In this document: piece after piece, positions 35,020-42,714 of the stretch
Numbering within the stretch: the first letter of the stretch is position 1
Layout: the number at the start of each line of letters is the position of its first letter
Assembly: GCA_937997635.1 (NCBI GenBank)
Contig: CALLFA010000058.1
Coordinates: 1 to 64,000 of the forward strand
Source of the DNA: an uncultured Saprospiraceae bacterium
Lineage (GTDB): Bacteria; Bacteroidota; Bacteroidia; Chitinophagales; Saprospiraceae
Length of the DNA: 64,000 nt
Reading direction: 5' to 3'
Notes under the pieces: model-generated
The model's database searches: none
Told to the model about the DNA's origin: nothing
The model's input: only the letters and a program-made list of their open reading frames with translations
Position numbers and translations under genes: made by a program

Positions 35020-36267
35020 GTGTCCGACAAAGTCCAATATACTAATTCAAAAGTTCAGAAGGAGGATTTTACAGCAGGCTGGAAAGTAGCATTAATTCTG
35101 ACTAGTCTAGGCGTTTCTTTACCGATGCTGTATCTAGGTTCTGAGATGGCATTGCTCATGGGCTTTAAAAATGCTGTAATCGCTTTTATCGTTTCAACAA
35201 TCATACTCACAGCTTTGTGCTTAGTAACCACATTGATTGGTACGCGATCAAGACTATCCACTTACATGATACTCCGTTTTCCATTTGGGAAGCAAGGCGC
35301 AAAATTGATAAACTTACTCATGGGAATAAGTTTGCTTGGCTGGTTCTCTGTGGCGTTGGAGTTGCTCAGTGATGCGATTAGTGAGACTTTGAAGGTGATG
35401 ATCGGACTTGATGTTTCTTTGTCACTTATCATTTTAATTGGAAGTGTCTTCATTACTCTGACTACGATCTATGGAATCAGAACTCTTGAAAAATTAGCCA
35501 ATATCGCTGTTCCTCTATTGCTGATTTTTTTGGTTTATGTCATTTACATTGCTTGGAGTATGCAAGATCTGACCGTTGCTAATCAACAAGCAGAACAGAC
35601 TATGTCGCTGTTTGAAGGTATTTCCGCTTTAGTAGGTTCTTCAATTTTAGTACCCGTTTTAATGGCTGATTTTTCAAGGTACATTTATAGCGACAGGCAA
35701 AGTGTATTCTCGATCGTAGGTGTTGCTATAGGGACGCCACTAGTATGGATTATTGCAGCATTTCTAGCAGATAAGACAGGTGAAGTAGACATCATTATGA
35801 TTATGAATAAATTTAAACTAGTCTTGCCTGCTTTTATTTTAATTTTTGTGTCTACCTGGGTCACCAATGCTACAAATCTCTATTCTGTTTCACTCACTTT
35901 TTCTACACTAACTGATGAAGGAAGTGGATATACTCGTTTGACCATTATTTCAGGTGTACTCGGAACAGCTTTAGCCTTAGCTGGCTTTTCAAATTACTTT
36001 ATAGAATTTTTAAATGTTCTAGCAATTTTTGCTCCTGCCATAGCAGCTATTTATATCATTGATTTCTTTTTAATCAAAAAACAAAACTACGATCTTGAAA
36101 ATATACAAGAGTGGGGGATACAAGCATTGATCAGTTGGGCGGTTGCTTCCTTATTTGCCTGCCTTGCTTATTTTGAAATTTTCACTATGACGAGTGCTTA
36201 TTATATCGACGCTTTTTTGGTAGGCAGTATTTTATATTTAGGACTTCACTTTATGAAAAGAATATAA
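35020..36267 (+). CDS. NCS1-family nucleobase/hydantoin-type permease
   Basis: This is a 415-residue inner-membrane permease with about 12 hydrophobic helices. The signatures near the N-terminus (ALILTSLGVSLPMLYLGSEMAL, then TYMILRFPFGKQGA) and the FLNVLAIFAPAIAAIYIIDFF helix near the C-terminus fit the cytosine/purine/hydantoin NCS1 family. The start is a GTG at 35020, 3 bp after the stop of the M29/NicX-like gene, and codes for a protein beginning with an S-D-K polar stretch. It completes an operon in which the TonB receptor brings the substrate across the outer membrane and this protein carries it over the inner membrane. Confidence 0.88.
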   Translation: MSDKVQYTNSKVQKEDFTAGWKVALILTSLGVSLPMLYLGSEMALLMGFKNAVIAFIVSTIILTALCLVTTLIGTRSRLSTYMILRFPFGKQGAKLINLLMGISLLGWFSVALELLSDAISETLKVMIGLDVSLSLIILIGSVFITLTTIYGIRTLEKLANIAVPLLLIFLVYVIYIAWSMQDLTVANQQAEQTMSLFEGISALVGSSILVPVLMADFSRYIYSDRQSVFSIVGVAIGTPLVWIIAAFLADKTGEVDIIMIMNKFKLVLPAFILIFVSTWVTNATNLYSVSLTFSTLTDEGSGYTRLTIISGVLGTALALAGFSNYFIEFLNVLAIFAPAIAAIYIIDFFLIKKQNYDLENIQEWGIQALISWAVASLFACLAYFEIFTMTSAYYIDAFLVGSILYLGLHFMKRI

Positions 36268-36454
36268 TTGTATTGTACTGTCGGGTTCAATTTTTAAAAA
36301 TAAAGTAAAGTTTAAAAAATTCATTTGTCGATAACTAATTACTTTTTTCAAGCCAGTGTATTATCGCCTCGGGTACGTTTTCTTGATTAATACCCAATAA
36401 TATCAGTAATGTAATTTGAAAGTAACAAATTCCAGCTAAAACATAATCTGCCTT

Positions 36455-37294
36455 TTATTGTCTATAGCTACCATCAGGTAATACCGTTGGCATTTGATAT
36501 GTCGGATTTGTTAATAAGTTGAAAATAGCAGTATCGGTTTCTTGGACTAATTCTTTTGTATTGAGTTTCCACTCATGTCCTATTTCATCAAGCCTTGTCT
36601 CTTGTCCACCCAACATTGAAGTCAATGCCCAATATAAATATTCAATAGTTTGACAGTCCGCATATTCGCAAGTCTCGTCGTCGTAGCTGTACCATGCTGT
36701 AGCTGGATACGAAGAAGGGACAGTCAAGAATTGTCCACCCCTTGCAATATCCATGGCAAGTGCTAATGCTGAATCTTGATTTTGTCCAAAAGCTTCAGGG
36801 TATGCATAGGAGTGCCCAGCATTATTAATGATATGAAGCACTTCTTCTAATGACGCATCAAATCGACCTTGCTTACCATTCGATACATAATTCGGCATTG
36901 TTTCGTCATTGCCTAGGTCTTGGCCTATTCTATTATCTGGTGGGTCAATGTCTAAGTCATTTTCCGTTTTCCACATCACTAAAAATGCTTTATTTTCCAG
37001 CATGTTATCTAATACCAATTGATTGTCTACTCTGCCATCTTCATCATTGTCAAGATACTGTGCCATGATGTTTGCAGCATGTAATAATTTTGCATTTTCT
37101 ACTACGGCAACCGCGTATATGTCAATTCCAAAAACAACTACTTTTCTGTTGAAATTTGAAAATCCGGAATCATTATGAGCAATAATTGTAAAGTTTGGGT
37201 CATCACCAGGAAGTATATCAACTTCTGTTTTAGAAGAACCACAGCCTGTGGTTAGCACACCAATTATCAAAACCAAAATATAGGGTCTCATCAT
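36455..37294 (-). CDS. Lipoprotein with EF-hand-like loop
   Basis: This is a 279-residue predicted lipoprotein (Cys18 in GVLTTGCGSS). A calcium-loop-like stretch LDNDEDGRVDNQL is seen near residue 85. The middle has LEEVLHIINNAGHSY, which puts a His and Glu into a helix in a way that recalls metallopeptidase-like folds, although no strict HExxH is present. A Cys pair in CEYADCQ may form a disulfide. I cannot name the family. It is 11 bp downstream of the PhyH-like gene on the same strand, so the two are probably co-transcribed. Confidence 0.75.
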   Translation of the reverse strand: MMRPYILVLIIGVLTTGCGSSKTEVDILPGDDPNFTIIAHNDSGFSNFNRKVVVFGIDIYAVAVVENAKLLHAANIMAQYLDNDEDGRVDNQLVLDNMLENKAFLVMWKTENDLDIDPPDNRIGQDLGNDETMPNYVSNGKQGRFDASLEEVLHIINNAGHSYAYPEAFGQNQDSALALAMDIARGGQFLTVPSSYPATAWYSYDDETCEYADCQTIEYLYWALTSMLGGQETRLDEIGHEWKLNTKELVQETDTAIFNLLTNPTYQMPTVLPDGSYRQ

Positions 37295-37305
37295 ATGATT
37301 AGCTG

Positions 37306-38118
37306 TTATTCATTTGCAAAAAGAACAGGATTCAACTCTGAATTTATGACTTCACCAATTTTAACACCAGGACACCAAGTATGCCAATCATTCACTTGAT
37401 TGTCATTTTCAGGCTGTTTTAAGGTCATATCTTTATCGATATAAATAACAGTCATTACTTTTCTAGTAGTTTTTGTAACATTAGCCCCGGCTCTATGAAA
37501 CACCCATCCTGAATGGAAGCTAACTTCACCGATGTCAAAAGCTTCTATGATATGAGGGAGATCATTAATCTTTAGATTTTTATTAATGGCTTGTTCGCTC
37601 TCATCACTGATTGACAACTCTCGACCAAATGTAATCTTTTCACTACCAGCACTAAATTCTAATGGTCCCATTTTTAATGGTGTTTTTTGTAAGGGAATCC
37701 AAACAGTAATGGCCTTATCTGAAGACAATGGCCAATAGAATTGGTCGGCGTGCCAAGGCGTAATGCCTCCTCCAGCTTCTTTAAACAATGCTTGGTCATG
37801 ATACATGCGTACACCATCAACCTGCATTAAGTCAGCGGCAAGTTTGGCTAATCGTTTACTGAAAATTAATTTTTTAATCTCCTCGTCATGAGTCCAAAGA
37901 TTGAATAACTGGAGAAATGCTTTACCGTAAGTGTCTCTATCTTCTAGTGGTGTGTCAACTTTATTTAATTCAATTACTTTTTTAGAAATGACTTCATTAA
38001 AATGCTGTAAGACTTCGGGTGTTAAGACATCCTTTATCTTGATGAAGGAATGTTGGCTATAATAATCTATTTGATCTTGTTGAATTAGAAATGGGATATC
38101 GAGTACACTTAAATCCAT
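37306..38118 (-). CDS. Phytanoyl-CoA dioxygenase (PhyH) family oxygenase
   Basis: This is a 270-residue Fe(II)/2-oxoglutarate-dependent oxygenase. The metal triad is seen as HAD in ITPWHADQFYWPL (about residues 121-123) and a distal His in SFHSGWVFHRAGAN (about 208), followed by the 2-oxoglutarate Arg region in TTRKVMTVIYID. Length fits the family. Substrates in bacteria include small organic acids, ectoine and natural-product intermediates; none can be chosen here. The gene is followed by a lipoprotein gene after 11 bp. Confidence 0.9.
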   Translation of the reverse strand: MDLSVLDIPFLIQQDQIDYYSQHSFIKIKDVLTPEVLQHFNEVISKKVIELNKVDTPLEDRDTYGKAFLQLFNLWTHDEEIKKLIFSKRLAKLAADLMQVDGVRMYHDQALFKEAGGGITPWHADQFYWPLSSDKAITVWIPLQKTPLKMGPLEFSAGSEKITFGRELSISDESEQAINKNLKINDLPHIIEAFDIGEVSFHSGWVFHRAGANVTKTTRKVMTVIYIDKDMTLKQPENDNQVNDWHTWCPGVKIGEVINSELNPVLFANE

Positions 38119-38429
38119 TTTTATTTTCTTTAACTAGTTCGATGATCAATAACTTGACCAAAAAATTGTATTGAAATTGTTTGCATAAATCTCTGGCATA
38201 TTTATGATTTTCATCAATATTATTTCGAAGTGATTACCTTTTTCAAATGGAGAAGTCCAATTTTTAGTTTTCATAATTGTTTTGACTTTTTGACATGACA
38301 GAGGAAAATACTCGTAACAGCCAACTCCATGTCAAAAGATAATGAATTTGAATCATTTGGAATATATGATTCTCATTTTACTAAAGTTTTACAAGAGCGT
38401 TTTCATTAGAATCTCGTAACTTTCTGTAT
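38119..38429. other. 311-bp divergent intergenic region
   Basis: This AT-rich spacer lies between the PhyH-like gene and the nucleoside-hydrolase-like gene. TAACTTTC at 38418-38425 comes close to a -7 box for the plus-strand gene but lacks a good partner element. I see no small gene, repeat or structured RNA in it. Confidence 0.5.
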
Positions 38430-39266
38430 ATGAAGTCATCAATAATATTCTTCCTGTGTCTTTCCATCATGCCATTCTTGCTATCTGCTCAAAACGAAAA
38501 GCCACTCTTTAACCTTTCCAAAGATTTACTCTTAGCCCATTATGACTGTAAAACAGATGTTGATGATCTTCATAGTGTGGCGGCATTCGCTACATTGTTG
38601 TCAACAAAGCCGTATGCTGGATTAAACTTCCATGCTGTTTCAGGTGCTTATGGCATACAAAAAGGTCTCTATGTGCCACCTAATGATTTATTTGCAGCTG
38701 CCTTTGGGAGTAAATGGTCAGATGCACACAACGATTTTGATACAGCACTTGAAGAGGTGTATCAACAAGTCCATCTTACCTTAGAAAAAGGAGGTGATAT
38801 ATGGATTGCAGATGCTGGGCAGTCCGACTTTTCTGCAGCACTATCAAAAAAAGTAGCAGCTAATTATCCAACACTCAGAATTCAAGATCGAATAGTCCTT
38901 GTCCAACACAGCAATTGGAATCAAGATGTAACCGACCCAGATGATCTTACCTATGTTAGGACACACATCAACTACTATAAAATACCAGATGGTAATGCCT
39001 TAGACAATGGTACGCCTGGGTTCAAATCTGATGATGAAGTAAATTGGAGAATTCAGCTGACGAAAAAACAGCAACTAATTTGGCAAATGGCCATTGATAT
39101 AGCCAACCAATATAATGGTGTAGATGGGAGATACTTAAATACGGCGATAGACTCGGGCGGTCTGGATTTCTCGGACTTCTCAGAAATCTGGTGGATACTT
39201 GGACTTGAGGATATCCGTGATGCTAATGGATATTTCGAATTGATAAATAACTTGAATAAAAATTAA
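38430..39266 (+). CDS. Exported nucleoside-hydrolase-like protein
   Basis: This is a 278-residue protein with a signal peptide (MKSSIIFFLCLSIMPFLLSAQ). Right after it comes LLLAHYDCKTDVDDLHSVAA, which resembles the calcium-binding DxDxxxDD motif of inosine-uridine nucleoside hydrolases and of DUF1593-type proteins. The rest (GDIWIADAGQSDFSAALSKK and a C-terminal WWILGLEDIRDANGYF) fits an alpha/beta fold but lacks the later IUNH motifs in recognisable form. It is likely a periplasmic glycosidase-like protein of undefined substrate. It is a single gene. Confidence 0.75.
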   Translation: MKSSIIFFLCLSIMPFLLSAQNEKPLFNLSKDLLLAHYDCKTDVDDLHSVAAFATLLSTKPYAGLNFHAVSGAYGIQKGLYVPPNDLFAAAFGSKWSDAHNDFDTALEEVYQQVHLTLEKGGDIWIADAGQSDFSAALSKKVAANYPTLRIQDRIVLVQHSNWNQDVTDPDDLTYVRTHINYYKIPDGNALDNGTPGFKSDDEVNWRIQLTKKQQLIWQMAIDIANQYNGVDGRYLNTAIDSGGLDFSDFSEIWWILGLEDIRDANGYFELINNLNKN

Positions 39267-39413
39267 GTTAGACATTAAGTGCTGCAAGATCTGAAGGTCA
39301 TGGATGAATATTTTAGATAATCAAGTTCAGCTTCAAATTGGGTAATTAATATTTCGAGATTTGTTTTTATGCATGCTCTTCTTTTAATTTATGTACCCAC
39401 ATGATAGGCTGGA

Positions 39414-39956
39414 CTAATCATTCAATTTCTTTATAAATCTTGCCTCGACATGTGTTGTTAGCCATACACCATTATCGGCCTGGTAGAATTTTACATCATT
39501 ATCAACCATTTCTTCACAGTTGATAAGCAACACAATTGGCTTGCCGTGTCTTGAACCAACTTGTTTTGCGGTTGGGATGTCACTGGAAAGATGGACGTGG
39601 TTTCTATTCATTTTCAACAAACCTTCTTTTTCAATTTTATCAAGGTTCCTTATTGCTGTGCCGTGATATAAGATAGTCGGAGGTAATTTTTCTGTTAAGC
39701 CCAATTCAATATGTATAGAATGACCTTGATTTGCTCTTATACGTTTATTGTCATCAGATATGGCAAATCTCTTTTTCAAATTGTTTTCGACAACATATTC
39801 AAGTTCTTCTCTTGTGATCAGCATTTTTTGCAATAGCAATTCAATGTCGACCCAACCAAATGTATCAAGTTTTAGTCCTATTGAGTCAGGTTTGTGTCTC
39901 ATAACATAACTCAACTGTTTACTTATTTCTTTTTCTCTGTTCTTTGCCATTTCCAT
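39414..39956 (-). CDS. kptA: RNA 2'-phosphotransferase, Tpt1/KptA family
   Basis: This is a 180-residue enzyme that transfers a 2'-phosphate from RNA to NAD+. Family motifs are all seen: LSYVMRHKPDSIGLKLD and GWV at the N-terminus, RIRANQGHSI, YHGT, the HVHLSSD stretch and RHGKPIVLL, then NGVWLT near the end. Arg/His/Arg residues of the active site (RHKP, QGHS, HVHLS) are conserved. Length fits. A Tpt1 in a bacterium without tRNA splicing has an unresolved physiological role. Translation may start at Met1 or Met3. It has its own near-consensus promoter. Confidence 0.94.
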   Translation of the reverse strand: MEMAKNREKEISKQLSYVMRHKPDSIGLKLDTFGWVDIELLLQKMLITREELEYVVENNLKKRFAISDDNKRIRANQGHSIHIELGLTEKLPPTILYHGTAIRNLDKIEKEGLLKMNRNHVHLSSDIPTAKQVGSRHGKPIVLLINCEEMVDNDVKFYQADNGVWLTTHVEARFIKKLND

Positions 39957-39974
39957 TCAAATTACACTTTTATG

Positions 39975-40004
39975 CAAAACTAGCAAGATTTCAAGTCACT
40001 CAAA
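39975..40004 (-). promoter_or_regulatory. Bacteroidota-type promoter of kptA
   Basis: On the minus strand TTTG (40004-40001) is followed after 18 bp by TAGTTTTG (39982-39975), matching the TTTG-N19-TAnnTTTG consensus within one base of spacing. The start point would be about 39968, leaving a leader of about 12 nt to the kptA ATG. Confidence 0.6.
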
Positions 40005-40107
40005 AGCAGGCCGTAGTTTATATTAATGCCGATATTTTAAATCTACAAATTTGAATACATACCCAGCGCACTAGAGTGTGTTCATACTTAAATCCGTTGG
40101 TATACCA

Positions 40108-40614
40108 TTAATCGAATGTAGTCCTTAAAAAGTCTTTAATGCTATTTTCTACACTTTCGCTTATATTGTCGCTAGACACCCAAGCATGCAAATGCCCTAA
40201 ATAGGCCATCCCTAGATAGTCTGCTGATTTCTCAAAAGGTATAAAGAAGCCTTCAACTTCTTCAGAATCAGATCCACATGATACACAGATCATCTGTTTG
40301 CCTCTCAACTGCCGACCAAGCCCTTTTTCTATTTGCAGACAATCAGTAATCCTGTCTAAAAAGGTTTTCATCAAACCACTCATGGAATACCAGTACACTG
40401 GTGTAACCAAGATAATGGTCTTATACTTCAATAGCTTCTTCATAAGAGGTATAAAATCATCAGTTGCATGTTTATGGTCATAGGTGAATGGGCCGATAGT
40501 TAAGGAAGTCAAATCAATTCTATCCGATGCATGCGTTTGTTGAATGGCTTCAGCAATTTTATGTGAGTTGCCATCTACTCTCGAACTGCCCATGATGATT
40601 AGTGATTTTTCCAT
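40108..40614 (-). CDS. NAD(P)H-dependent FMN reductase / flavodoxin-fold protein
   Basis: This is a 168-residue flavodoxin-like enzyme. The phosphate-binding loop is MGSSRVDGNSHKIAEAI (residues 8-24). The second flavin-contact segment is TPVYWYSMSGLMKTFLDRI (about 75-93), diagnostic for NADPH-dependent FMN reductases and multimeric flavodoxins. It probably reduces quinones or supplies reduced FMN in the cytoplasm. It lies 10 bp downstream of an unknown gene on the same strand, and they may form an operon. Confidence 0.88.
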   Translation of the reverse strand: MEKSLIIMGSSRVDGNSHKIAEAIQQTHASDRIDLTSLTIGPFTYDHKHATDDFIPLMKKLLKYKTIILVTPVYWYSMSGLMKTFLDRITDCLQIEKGLGRQLRGKQMICVSCGSDSEEVEGFFIPFEKSADYLGMAYLGHLHAWVSSDNISESVENSIKDFLRTTFD

Positions 40615-40624
40615 TATTGCATTA

Positions 40625-41320
40625 TTATATAGTCTGATTATTTAGCGCATATATTGTTGCCAATTCAAAGCCAGTCAGTGAAGATATCCCATAAGTCTTA
40701 TATCCTAGTTTTTCTGAAGCTTCATCTCCGTAGAAGAAATTGAATATCAAGTTATAATCAGTTGCAGATCGATGTGTATTTAAAAATAGATCTAAGTCAT
40801 TCACATTATGCTGCTTTACATTATGAGCTGTTGTCTTACATTGTTGACTTACAAAAACTTCTTGTTTGAAGAAATAGTCCAAGTCTTTTTCATCTTTATT
40901 TTTTATCCAATATATAGTCCGATAGATAGCTTCTTTAATTCGTTGTGAAATTATGCTTTCATTTAATTCCTCACTCGTAAAAAAATAGGGTGTACAGAAT
41001 CCTTTATTGTATATGCCTTCAAATCGAAACTTGCTGTCAAACTCTGTTGCATGCTTTTCACTCCAAGCACCGCGAAGATCATCTGCTAAATTTATGATGA
41101 CTTGGAAGGATTGATTAATAGGGTGGTAGGTGTTGATTGTCTCAATAATATGTTTTGCTTTACTTTCGGCTCCCAATTGTTGTAGCTCTTTAATTTGTAG
41201 CAAGGCATGTTCTTTTGCCATTGGATTATAACCCATGATAGGAGCTTTGAGATCATTTTTATCTGTTCCTTGTAATTTTTGCAAATAATGCTTGAATCTT
41301 TTTTCTCCTATGGGCATCTG
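40625..41320 (-). CDS. Unknown cytoplasmic protein
   Basis: This is a protein of about 231 residues from the Met at 41320 (MPIGEKRFKHYLQKLQGTD). The frame is open up to a Met at 41428, but the extra 36 residues look unlike coding sequence. No signal peptide or transmembrane helix is present. The C-terminal part is aromatic-rich (ATDYNLIFNFFYGDEASEKL). I do not recognise a family. It is 44 bp downstream of the TPR gene and 10 bp upstream of the flavin reductase, all on the minus strand, so a three-gene operon is likely. Confidence 0.7.
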   Translation of the reverse strand, partial: QMPIGEKRFKHYLQKLQGTDKNDLKAPIMGYNPMAKEHALLQIKELQQLGAESKAKHIIETINTYHPINQSFQVIINLADDLRGAWSEKHATEFDSKFRFEGIYNKGFCTPYFFTSEELNESIISQRIKEAIYRTIYWIKNKDEKDLDYFFKQEVFVSQQCKTTAHNVKQHNVNDLDLFLNTHRSATDYNLIFNFFYGDEASEKLGYKTYGISSLTGFELATIYALNNQTI

Positions 41321-41472
41321 GTAGAGATCTTCTATGAAGGACAGAATAGGGTAGACGGTAAAAGCCAAAATGTTAATTTTATGGTAATGTAAAAATAAAT
41401 GTTTATTGATCTGGTAGACAAGTAACATTAGTGACAGGACAAGCCCATCACTAATGTTTTACAAAGCTGTTA

Positions 41473-42006
41473 TTAAATTGGTGGATTGACTACTTTCTTC
41501 TTCTTTTTGACAGCTTTTTCTCTAGCCTTTATTTTCCCGTTAATGCGTTTGATCATTTGGTCAAAGTCTTTGATGACTTCATTTTGGATGCAAATAAGTT
41601 TGGCTTCTTCCAACACTTTTTTTGCTTCCTGAAAGTCCATTCTACATTCTAGAGCATTGGCCTTCACCCACAGCATTGTAGATCGGTCCATACCTTTTAT
41701 CTTCATGGCATAGGAGATGATCTTAAATGCAGCATCAATGTCATTAGTCCATACTTTTAGTAAGGCCAAATATTTATAGCTATCAGGATAAGAAAGATTA
41801 GTAATTATAGCCTGATTCAAATAATGCTCTGCCAGTTCATAATCCTTCAATTGTAGCATGTACAATTTCCCCATCAAGCAATTTGCAGGGGCGTGGGCAT
41901 CATCATAAGACAAAGCATAAGACAAGTATTCGATGACTTCTTTTAATTCGTAAGGATACCCGTCAACAGCTTTTAAGTAGTACTTGTCAGCAATTGTAAG
42001 TGACAT
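41473..42006 (-). CDS. TPR-repeat protein
   Basis: This is a protein of about 177 residues from the Met at 42006 (MSLTIADKYYLKAVDGYPYE); an upstream Met at 42030 is less likely. It is made of helix-turn-helix TPR-like units (EVIEYLSYALSYDDAHAPANCLMGKLYM, split by A-x-x-x-L spacing; PDSYKYLALLKVWTNDIDAA) and ends in a very basic tail (KAREKAVKKKKKVV). It is probably an adaptor protein in the cytoplasm. It is first in the run with the unknown gene and the flavin reductase. Confidence 0.78.
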   Translation of the reverse strand: MSLTIADKYYLKAVDGYPYELKEVIEYLSYALSYDDAHAPANCLMGKLYMLQLKDYELAEHYLNQAIITNLSYPDSYKYLALLKVWTNDIDAAFKIISYAMKIKGMDRSTMLWVKANALECRMDFQEAKKVLEEAKLICIQNEVIKDFDQMIKRINGKIKAREKAVKKKKKVVNPPI

Positions 42007-42069
42007 GATCAACAATTTATAGTGAAGCAATTCTAATTTTTCAAAAATTACTTCTTAGTGAAATAATAG

Positions 42070-42141
42070 TACTCCGTAAGAGAATCGAACTCTTATCTCC
42101 CGATAGAAAGTCGGGTATACTAACCATTATACGAACGGAGC
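42070..42141 (-). tRNA. tRNA-Glu (anticodon UUC), divergent
   Basis: A complete 72-nt cloverleaf reads from 42141 to 42070. The acceptor stem is GCTCCGT / ACGGAGT (with G1-U72 wobble), the D arm is GTAT / GTAT, the anticodon stem CCCGA / TCGGG is perfect, and the T arm is AAGAG-TTCGATT-CTCTT. The anticodon loop is CTTTCTA, so the anticodon is UUC (Glu). Position 37 is U, where a purine is nearly universal, and the D stem is weak. CCA is not encoded. It may be a second, diverged tRNA-Glu or one losing function. Confidence 0.85.
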
Positions 42142-42162
42142 GGATTAAGAAATTGAGGAATC

Positions 42163-42193
42163 AAAAAAGGCATCACCCTGAACAGGAGATGCC
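42163..42193 (-). terminator. Rho-independent terminator of small unit 1
   Basis: On the minus strand GGCATC and GATGCC (42193-42188 and 42174-42169) form a 6-bp stem, followed directly by six T residues (42168-42163). It lies 28 nt after the stop codon of the 32-residue reading frame and 22 nt before the tRNA-Glu gene. Confidence 0.8.
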
Positions 42194-42221
42194 ATGCTTT
42201 TCTTTATATGTCGAATTGAAA

Positions 42222-42320
42222 TTACATGGTCGACTCCTTGATGTTTGTCTCTTCTTTGATGACAATTTCTGTTGAGCAATAGTCTTGCTCGGCGATATGG
42301 TATTGATTAAATGTTGTCAT
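42222..42320 (-). CDS. Putative 32-residue small protein (unit 1)
   Basis: A reading frame of 32 codons begins at ATG 42320 (MTTFNQYHIAEQDYC) and ends KEETNIKESTM at the stop 42222. It is acidic, has one Cys and five Glu codons, and matches no family I know. Its support comes from context: a near-perfect promoter (TTTG-N19-TACGTTTG) ends about 22 bp upstream, an A-rich leader (AAAACATAACAG) precedes the ATG, and a terminator follows. The transcript would be about 170 nt. It may instead be a small RNA with a chance frame, or a leader peptide upstream of the tRNA-Glu gene. Confidence 0.5.
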   Translation of the reverse strand: MTTFNQYHIAEQDYCSTEIVIKEETNIKESTM

Positions 42321-42342
42321 CTGTTATGTTTTAATTCTGACG

Positions 42343-42373
42343 CAAACGTAAATGTTATATTTTAAAAATCAAA
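42343..42373 (-). promoter_or_regulatory. Consensus Bacteroidota promoter of small unit 1
   Basis: On the minus strand TTTG (42373-42370), a spacer of exactly 19 bp and TACGTTTG (42350-42343) match TTTG-N19-TAnnTTTG completely. The transcription start should be near 42336, about 16 nt before the ATG of the 32-residue frame. Confidence 0.8.
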
Positions 42374-42507
42374 GAAAAATTATCATAAATATTTGAAAAT
42401 CAGAAAGTTATGTTCGATTTAGGCTAGAGTGTTCTGTTCTGCCAGAAGCAGTTAATGATGGATGGTGATATGTCGATTCATTTCCTCGATATGTCAGTTT
42501 AGTGCAT

Positions 42508-42540
42508 AAAAAAACGCCCAATTTGAATCAAATTGGACGC
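42508..42540 (-). terminator. Rho-independent terminator of small unit 2
   Basis: On the minus strand CGTCCAATTT / AAATTGGGCG form a 10-bp stem (one G-T pair) with a GATTC loop, followed by seven T residues. It lies 27 nt after the stop codon of the 25-residue frame and there is no other minus-strand gene for it to serve. Confidence 0.88.
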
Positions 42541-42566
42541 TTATAATTTTATTTATTTTCTATTGC

Positions 42567-42644
42567 TTAATAAAATAAACATAATCCGCGTCCATGGATT
42601 GGACCCAAATCTTCTGGTTTTTCTATGTTATTAAAGCAATGCAT
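42567..42644 (-). CDS. Putative 25-residue small protein (unit 2)
   Basis: A reading frame of 25 codons starts at ATG 42644 (MHCFNNIEKPEDL) and ends GPIHGRGLCLFY at 42567. It has Cys at positions 3 and 22 and a Gly/Pro/His/Arg-rich turn. It matches no family I know. A promoter (CTTG-N19-TATATTTG) lies just upstream and a strong terminator just downstream, giving a transcript near 140 nt. The predicted leader is only about 10 nt. A small RNA is the alternative. The minisatellite array 1 begins about 30 bp upstream of the promoter. Confidence 0.5.
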   Translation of the reverse strand: MHCFNNIEKPEDLGPIHGRGLCLFY

Positions 42645-42661
42645 GTTTACATTTTGTACTG

Positions 42662-42692
42662 CAAATATAGATGTATTTGTATTTTAAGCAAG
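42662..42692 (-). promoter_or_regulatory. Near-consensus Bacteroidota promoter of small unit 2
   Basis: On the minus strand CTTG (42692-42689; consensus TTTG), a 19-bp spacer and TATATTTG (42669-42662) match the consensus in all but one base. The start point would be near 42655. Confidence 0.75.
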
Positions 42693-42714
42693 GAAAAGGG
42701 TTGTTGGCTTTTCG

